Origin: Fundidesulfovibrio putealis DSM 16056
Lineage (GTDB): Bacteria > Desulfobacterota > Desulfovibrionia > Desulfovibrionales > Desulfovibrionaceae
Assembly: GCF_000429325.1 (NCBI RefSeq)
Contig: NZ_AUBQ01000004.1
Span: forward strand, 248,001-312,000
Direction of reading: 5' to 3'
Length of the DNA: 64,000 nt
Made by a program: the position numbers and the translations under genes
Shown here: piece after piece, positions 59,092 to 64,000 of the stretch
Layout: each line of letters opens with the position of its first letter
How positions within the stretch are numbered: position 1 is the stretch's first letter
The notes under the pieces: generated by a model
What the model saw: the letters and a program-made list of their open reading frames with translations, nothing else
Told to the model about the DNA's origin: nothing
Databases searched by the model: none

Positions 59092-60571
59092 CTTCCTGCA
59101 CGGCGTCGAGACCATCGAAATCGACTCCGGCCCGCGCCCGATCCGGCTGGTGAAGACCGCCGTCATCGGTCTGGTGGGCGTCGCGCCCATCTATCAGCTG
59201 GCCGACGCCGACCGCACCGTGGACAAACCCACGCTCATTTTAAATGACAAGGCCGCCGCGCAGTACGGCGGCGCGGTCACGCCCGGCTTCACCATCCCCC
59301 AGGCCATGGACGCCATTTTCGACCAGCAGTTAAGCGGCAGGGGCAGCGGCGCGGTGATCATGGTCAACGTGTTCGACCCGGCCCGGCACAAGACCTCCGT
59401 GGCCGCAGCAAACAAGACGTTCGACGCCGACGGCCTGGTCGAGCTGGGGCACGCGGGCGTGGCCGCCGTGGTGGTCAAGAGCCAGGACGGCGCGACCACC
59501 CACATTGCCGGAACCGATTACACGCTGGCCCCCGCCACGGGCGTGATCACCCGCGTCGGGACCGGGGCCATCGCGGCAGGGGCCACCGTCCAGGTGTCCT
59601 ACGACTACGCAGACCCCTCCAAGGTGACGCCTGCGGACATCATCGGCGAGGTGGACCCGGTCACGGGCAAGCGCACCGGCATGCAGGCTCTGCGCGACTG
59701 CTTCGGCCTGTTCGGCTTCAAGCCCAAGATCCTCATCGCGCCGGGCTTCGGCGCGCTGGCCTCCGTGGTCGCGGAGCTGGACGTGATGGCCAACGCCTTG
59801 CGCGCCTTCGCCTACGTGGACGCCCCCATCGGAACCACCTTCCAACAGGCCATCGAAGGGCGCGGACCCTCCGGCGCCATAGCCTTCAACACCTCCAGCA
59901 AGCGTCTCATGCTCTGCTACCCGCACGTGAAGGTATACGACGAGAGCCAGCCGGACAGCACGCGGCTCCAGCCCTATTCGGCCATCCTGGCGGGCATGCG
60001 CGCCGCCGTGGACATGGAGAAAGGCTACTGGTGGAGCAGCTCCAACCAGGAGATCAAGGGCGTCATCGGCATGGAGCGCCTGCTCACCGCCGACATCGCC
60101 GACCCCAACTCCGAAGTGAACCTGCTGAACGAGTCGGGCATCACCACCATCTACAACGCCTGGGGCACGGGGCTGCGCACCTGGGGCAACCGCTCGGCGG
60201 CCTGGCCCACGCTGACGCACCCCCGCAACTTCGAATGCGTGCAGCGCACGGCGGACGTTATCGCCGAATCCATTGAGTATTTCGCGCTCCAGATGATCGA
60301 CGCGCCCATCACCAACGCCTGGATCGACGCGGTCACGGAGTCAGTCAACGCCTTTATACGCACACGCATGGCCGAGGGCGCGGTCATCGACGGGCGCTGC
60401 TGGTACGACAAGGGCCACAACGAGGCCACGGAGCTGGCCGCCGGGCACGTCACCTTCGACTACGACTTCATGCCGCCCACCCCGGCGGAGCGCATCACGT
60501 TCCGGCAGATCGTCAACATCGAATACCTGAAGTCCCTGGGCAACAAGACCTGGGCGCGCGAGGAGGCGTAA
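59081..60571 (+). CDS. Tail sheath protein (Mu L-like)
   Basis: 496 residues. GLVGVAPIYQLADADRTVDKP, INTSSKRLMLCYPHVKV-like sequences, KSLGNKTWAREE and VTFDYDFMPPTPAERITFRQ are typical of contractile tail sheaths. Establishes the phage as a myovirus. Confidence 0.94.
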   Translation: MPANFLHGVETIEIDSGPRPIRLVKTAVIGLVGVAPIYQLADADRTVDKPTLILNDKAAAQYGGAVTPGFTIPQAMDAIFDQQLSGRGSGAVIMVNVFDPARHKTSVAAANKTFDADGLVELGHAGVAAVVVKSQDGATTHIAGTDYTLAPATGVITRVGTGAIAAGATVQVSYDYADPSKVTPADIIGEVDPVTGKRTGMQALRDCFGLFGFKPKILIAPGFGALASVVAELDVMANALRAFAYVDAPIGTTFQQAIEGRGPSGAIAFNTSSKRLMLCYPHVKVYDESQPDSTRLQPYSAILAGMRAAVDMEKGYWWSSSNQEIKGVIGMERLLTADIADPNSEVNLLNESGITTIYNAWGTGLRTWGNRSAAWPTLTHPRNFECVQRTADVIAESIEYFALQMIDAPITNAWIDAVTESVNAFIRTRMAEGAVIDGRCWYDKGHNEATELAAGHVTFDYDFMPPTPAERITFRQIVNIEYLKSLGNKTWAREEA

Positions 60572-60574
60572 GTC

Positions 60575-61096
60575 ATGGCCATCACAACGAACCAGCTGAC
60601 CAACGCCAACGTCTTCCTGGAGGGCAAGGGCCTTCTGGGGTGCGCGGAAGAGGTCAAGTGCCCCGGCCTCAAGCACCTCATGACCGAAAAGAAGGCCCTG
60701 GGCATGGTGGGCAAGACTAAGCTGCCCAGCGGCTTCGACGTCATGGAGGCCGAGTTCAAGTGGAACGGCTTCTACGCCGACGTGTTCGCGGCAGCGGCCA
60801 ACCCCTACAAGGTGTGCGCCATCCAGGTGCGCTCCTCCAACGAGACCTGGAGTGGCCAGGGCCGGGAAAAGGAAGTGGCTCTTGTGGTCCACATGCGCGG
60901 GCGCTTCGAGGAGATCGCCCTGGGCTCGTTCAAGCCCCACGACAACGCCGAATACCCCAGCAAATTCATCTGCGACTACATAAAGGTCGTGGAGGACGGC
61001 ACGGAGATCCTGGAGGTGGACGTGCTGGCCAACATCCACAAGGTGAACGGCGAGGACATGCTCGCCACCTACCGCCAGAACATCGGCCAGCAGTAA
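60575..61096 (+). CDS. Tail tube protein
   Basis: 173 residues. TNQLTNANVFLEGKGLLGCAEEVKCPGL, VQVRSSNETWSGQGREKEV-like QVRSSNETWSGQGRE and VVEDGTEILEVDVLANIHKVNG are the tail tube (FII-like) pattern. Sheath-tube order matches Mu (L, M). Confidence 0.93.
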   Translation: MAITTNQLTNANVFLEGKGLLGCAEEVKCPGLKHLMTEKKALGMVGKTKLPSGFDVMEAEFKWNGFYADVFAAAANPYKVCAIQVRSSNETWSGQGREKEVALVVHMRGRFEEIALGSFKPHDNAEYPSKFICDYIKVVEDGTEILEVDVLANIHKVNGEDMLATYRQNIGQQ

Positions 61097-61109
61097 AAGG
61101 AGCTGATTC

Positions 61110-61502
61110 ATGAGCGAGAAGAACATCACCGGCGCTGCCGGACAGAATGGGGCCGGTGCCGCCGGGCAGAACGGGGCTGGCGCTGCCGGATTGGCCGGGG
61201 CTGCCGGACAGGATTCGAACGAAGCCGCGAACGCGCCGCAGGACAAGGAAATCACGCTTTCCGACGGGCGCAAGGCCATCGTGCGCAGGGGCAAGGGACG
61301 CGATCTGCGCGAGGCCATGCGTCGCGGCAAAATGGACCCGACCCAGATTCAGTTCGAGCTGATCGCCGTGCTGTCCACCATCGACGGCAAGCCGGTCTTC
61401 TCGGACGAATTGATGGACATGTCCATCGAGGACGTCACGGCCCTGATGGGGGGCGGAGAAACGCCGGATTTTACCCTGAAGACCGTCACCTCCTCCACCT
61501 AG
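61110..61502 (+). CDS. Tail assembly chaperone, unshifted product (Mu gp41-like)
   Basis: 130 residues. N-terminal part is low-complexity Gly/Ala with repeated GAAGQNGAG; the folded part (EITLSDGRKAIVRRGKGRDLREAM, FELIAVLSTIDGKPVF) matches the phage tail-assembly E/gp41 family. Terminates at TAG 61500-61502. A -1 frameshift yields a longer chaperone. Confidence 0.88.
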   Translation: MSEKNITGAAGQNGAGAAGQNGAGAAGLAGAAGQDSNEAANAPQDKEITLSDGRKAIVRRGKGRDLREAMRRGKMDPTQIQFELIAVLSTIDGKPVFSDELMDMSIEDVTALMGGGETPDFTLKTVTSST

Positions 61503-61615
61503 CCTCGGTATCCGGCTGGACCCTGGAGCAGCTCCTGAACATGGAGGCGCGGGAGCTGTGCCACTGGGTCAAGGAGGCGGTGAACTACCACAACTCGATG
61601 CACAAGGCGGAATGA
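61110..61615 (+). CDS. Tail assembly chaperone, -1 frameshift extended product
   Basis: After slippage at GGGGGGC (61448-61454) the -1 frame is open to TGA 61613-61615, adding FYPEDRHLLHLASVSGWTLE and LLNMEARELCHWVKEAV. This has the helix-rich pattern of gpGT-type extensions. It lies just before the tape measure, as in lambda G-GT and Mu gp41-42. Confidence 0.78.
61448..61454 (+). promoter_or_regulatory. Programmed -1 ribosomal frameshift slippery site
   Basis: G GGG GGC heptamer (X XXY YYZ) in the zero frame ATG GGG GGC, 46 bases before the zero-frame stop. Slippage lets both P- and A-site tRNAs re-pair in the -1 frame. Confidence 0.75.
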
Positions 61616-61619
61616 CGAT

Positions 61620-63872
61620 ATGAACACCTGGCAGCTCGGCATGGTCCTGATGGCCATAGACAAAATGTCCGGCCCCATCACCCAGGCGTGCAGCACAGCC
61701 TCTCGCGGCCTTGGCGGTCTTCAGGCCAAGGCCATGGAGACCGCCAGGAAGATGGCCGAGATCGGCACCGCCGCCAGTCTGGCCGGGCATCAGATCCTCC
61801 AGGCCATGCAGACCCCCATCACCGCCTTCGCCGACCAGGACGCCGCCTTCAACAACCTAGGCGTGGCCCTCATGGACAACCTGGGGCGCATCCCGCCCCA
61901 ATTCGCGGAAATCAAGAGCCAGGCCCTGGAGCTGGGCAACCTCCTGCCCGGCACCACGGCGGACATGATCAACGCGGCTGCCGCCCTGTCCGAGAAGGGC
62001 GCGGGGCTGGAAGCCATCGTGGGCGGGGGCCTCAAGGCCTCCGCCTACCTGGCCGTCCTCCTCAAGCAGACGCCTGCATACGCCGCTGAAATGGTGGCCA
62101 AGTTCCGCGAAGCCTACGGCCTGAGTGAGAACGAGCTGGTCAAGATGGCGGACCTGACCCAGAAGGCCAAGTTCGCCTTCGGCATGGCTCCAGACGAGAT
62201 CAAGGCCGCCGCGTCCTATTCCGGTGCCATGCTCAACACGCTCAAGCTCACCGGAGCGGAGAACGCCAAGATGATGCTGGCGTTCCAGGGCGCTGCCAGC
62301 CAGCGCATGCTGGAGGGCAGCCAGTTCGGCACCAACTTCTCCATGATGCTCTCCCAGATCGGCCAGCTGGACTCCAAGCTGGGGCGAAACTCCAAGGCGA
62401 TGAAGCAGGTCAACGCGGAGCTTGATCACTACGGGATCAATCTCCAGTTCTTCAACAAGAAGGGAGAGTTCGGCGGCCTGGAAAACCTGTTCAAACAGAT
62501 GGAAAAGCTCCGGGTGCTCTCCCAGGAAGAGCGGCTCCTGGTTCTGACCAAACTGTTCGGGCAGGAGGGCATGCGCCCGGCCAGCCTCGCCGTGGACATG
62601 GGAGTGACGGGGCTGCACGAGGCGGTGGCCACCCTGGACCGGCAGGCCGACATCATGCAGCGCATCGACCACGCCACCAAGTCGGCCAAGAATACCTGGG
62701 AGGCTTTCACCGGCACCCTCACGAACCTGGCGGCTGCCCTGGGCGGCCCCATGGTCACGGCCTTGTACCCCCTGCTGAACAAGCTCAACGAGCTGACTGG
62801 AGGCCCGCTCATGCTTTGGGTGGAGCAGAACCAGGATCTTGTGAAGTGGTTGGGCATCGGCGCGCTGGCCACGGGAGTGCTGCTCATCGGCCTTGGCGGC
62901 CTGGGCATCGCCGCATCGTTTGCGGCGCGCGGATTCGCGGTGGCCGCCGGGGGCCTCAAGCTGCTGGCTGGCGGCATCGGCTGGGCCGTCACGGCGGTCA
63001 GGGGGCTTTCCCTGGCCATGCTTTCCAACCCTGTCGGGCTGATTGTGGGCGCGCTGGTCGTGGGAGCGCTGCTCGTCTACAAGTACTGGGTTCCCATCAA
63101 GAACTTCTTCATCGGCTTCTGGGAAGGGCTCAAGCAGGGGCTCGCGCCGGTCCTGCCGCTTTTCGCGCGTCTGGGGGCGGTGTTGTCCTGGGCGGCCACG
63201 CCTCTCAAGATGCTGTGGCGGTGGTTCATGAACCTGCTCACGCCCGTTGACGATGCCGGAAACAAGGCGCTGGCGTTCGGCCAGAGAGTGGGTTTGGCCC
63301 TGGGAAAAATCGGCCACTACGCGATCGCCGCCGTGACCGGTCTGGCGGAGCTGCCGAAAGTGTTTTTCGAGGCTGGTTCGAACATCATCACCTCGATCTA
63401 TCAGGGTGTGCAGTCCAAGGCGCAGATGCTGCTGGACAAGGTCAAGGAGATCGCGGGCAAGGTCCGCGCGTACTTCCCGTTCAGCCCGGCCAAGGAAGGC
63501 CCGCTGCGCGACATCCACAAGATCAAGTTCGTGGAGACCATCGCCGCAGCCATGCAGCCCGGCCCGCTGGTCAAGGCCGCGTCCGGCGTGGCGGCTGCGG
63601 GCATGCTGGCCCTGGCCCCTCTTTCGACCCCGAACGCCCTGGCCATGCCGCGCCCGGCCCCGACGCTGGCCTCTGGCTCTGCGGCCCATGCCCCTGGAGC
63701 AGGCGGAGCTGGCGGACAGATCACCGTCAACTTCTCGCCCCAGATCACCGTGAACGGCCAGGGCGGGCAGGAAAGCGCCGACCAGGTGCTTGCCGCCCTG
63801 CGCTCCAAGATGCCCGAGCTTCTGCGCATGATCTCCCAGGCCCAGGCCGTCCGGGACAGGAGGGCCTTCTAA
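61620..63872 (+). CDS. Tail tape measure protein
   Basis: 750 residues. N-terminal helical region; central hydrophobic segments (LGIGALATGVLLIGLGGLGIAASFAARG, VGLIVGALVVGALLVY) typical of tape measures; C-terminal FPFSPAKEGPLRDIHKIKFVETI. Length sets tail length. ATG 61620 follows the frameshift product stop by four bases. Confidence 0.92.
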   Translation: MNTWQLGMVLMAIDKMSGPITQACSTASRGLGGLQAKAMETARKMAEIGTAASLAGHQILQAMQTPITAFADQDAAFNNLGVALMDNLGRIPPQFAEIKSQALELGNLLPGTTADMINAAAALSEKGAGLEAIVGGGLKASAYLAVLLKQTPAYAAEMVAKFREAYGLSENELVKMADLTQKAKFAFGMAPDEIKAAASYSGAMLNTLKLTGAENAKMMLAFQGAASQRMLEGSQFGTNFSMMLSQIGQLDSKLGRNSKAMKQVNAELDHYGINLQFFNKKGEFGGLENLFKQMEKLRVLSQEERLLVLTKLFGQEGMRPASLAVDMGVTGLHEAVATLDRQADIMQRIDHATKSAKNTWEAFTGTLTNLAAALGGPMVTALYPLLNKLNELTGGPLMLWVEQNQDLVKWLGIGALATGVLLIGLGGLGIAASFAARGFAVAAGGLKLLAGGIGWAVTAVRGLSLAMLSNPVGLIVGALVVGALLVYKYWVPIKNFFIGFWEGLKQGLAPVLPLFARLGAVLSWAATPLKMLWRWFMNLLTPVDDAGNKALAFGQRVGLALGKIGHYAIAAVTGLAELPKVFFEAGSNIITSIYQGVQSKAQMLLDKVKEIAGKVRAYFPFSPAKEGPLRDIHKIKFVETIAAAMQPGPLVKAASGVAAAGMLALAPLSTPNALAMPRPAPTLASGSAAHAPGAGGAGGQITVNFSPQITVNGQGGQESADQVLAALRSKMPELLRMISQAQAVRDRRAF

Positions 63873-64000
63873 ATGTGGGCGCAACTGGGCGAAGTCGTCT
63901 TCGACATCCTCACCGCGCCTGATTCGTTCGAAGGCTCGAACAGCTGGGACTACGCTGAGCACAAGGTCGTCGGGGGCAAGCCCAAACTTCAGAGCACCGG
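63873..64000 (+). CDS. P2 GpU-like tail protein (partial, C-terminus outside window)
   Basis: 42 residues visible: MWAQLGEVVFDILTAPDSFE and YAEHKVVGGKPKLQSTG match the start of P2 gpU-family tail proteins, which in phages of this order follow the tape measure. Truncated by the window end. Confidence 0.78.
   Translation, partial: MWAQLGEVVFDILTAPDSFEGSNSWDYAEHKVVGGKPKLQST

Overview
The window looks like a high-GC (about 60-65 percent by eye) Desulfobacterota chromosome, most like the Desulfovibrionaceae. This is inferred from gene content and order: a cheB / HEAT-repeat / cheR / parA chemotaxis run, an isoprenoid operon carrying xseA-xseB-ispA-dxs, a peptide-modifying radical SAM pair behind a cobalamin riboswitch, and a Mu-like transposable phage. 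No rRNA or species marker is present.

Host part (1-33728). Positions 1-4739 (minus strand) hold a chemotaxis operon, cheB, a HEAT-repeat protein, cheR and a ParA-type ATPase that runs off the left edge. A tRNA-Pro(CGG) with its own promoter and terminator follows. Positions 5230-9116 (minus) carry an orphan family-5 solute-binding lipoprotein translationally coupled to a bifunctional Rel/SpoT. Positions 9186-12407 (plus) encode a SWIM-SNF2 helicase. Next come a tandem universal stress protein (12526-13416) and a RiPP-type locus (13682-15522) in which a promoter, a cobalamin riboswitch and an intrinsic terminator precede a 35-residue peptide coupled to a SPASM radical SAM enzyme. Then follow serB, a secreted glycerophosphodiester phosphodiesterase, an SGNH hydrolase, an HGSNAT-like membrane acyltransferase, a Cache/PAS histidine kinase and ridA. 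Positions 23195-32135 form a long minus-strand operon (ispG, proS, xseA, an M23 peptidase, xseB, ispA, dxs, an NAD(P)H oxidoreductase), largely linked by 4-base stop/start overlaps. A PAPS-reductase-like gene, a flavin-dependent oxidase-like gene and tRNA-Arg(ACG) close the host part.

Prophage part (about 33729-64000, right end not reached). A Mu-like transposable, contractile-tailed phage begins at a TG dinucleotide inside a host reading frame, of which only 20 codons remain. Two near-identical 15-16 bp sites 42 bp apart mark the end. In order: leftward repressor genes; rightward early genes (two DNA-binding proteins, MuA- and MuB-like transposition proteins, accessory regulators, Gam, GemA, Mor); an AT-rich cargo island (40883-46671); a secreted protein and a 17-residue-repeat protein; a minus-strand block with Mu G, F, portal and terminase homologues; then plus-strand lysis, protease/scaffold, capsid and tail genes, including a -1 frameshifted tail chaperone, up to a partial P2 GpU-like gene.

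The strongest candidate for an undescribed system is the cargo island. It combines a C5-cytosine methyltransferase, an overlapping convergent Vsr-type nickase, a protein with two separate GHKL/Bergerat ATPase folds (HSP90/MORC-like at the N-terminus, histidine-kinase-like at the C-terminus), and a translationally coupled receiver-domain protein with an unknown C-terminal effector-like region. A two-TM protein of unknown function lies beside it. This resembles a phage-carried defence module that couples modification to two-component-style signalling; its function is inference. The second candidate is the cobalamin-riboswitch-controlled modified peptide locus.
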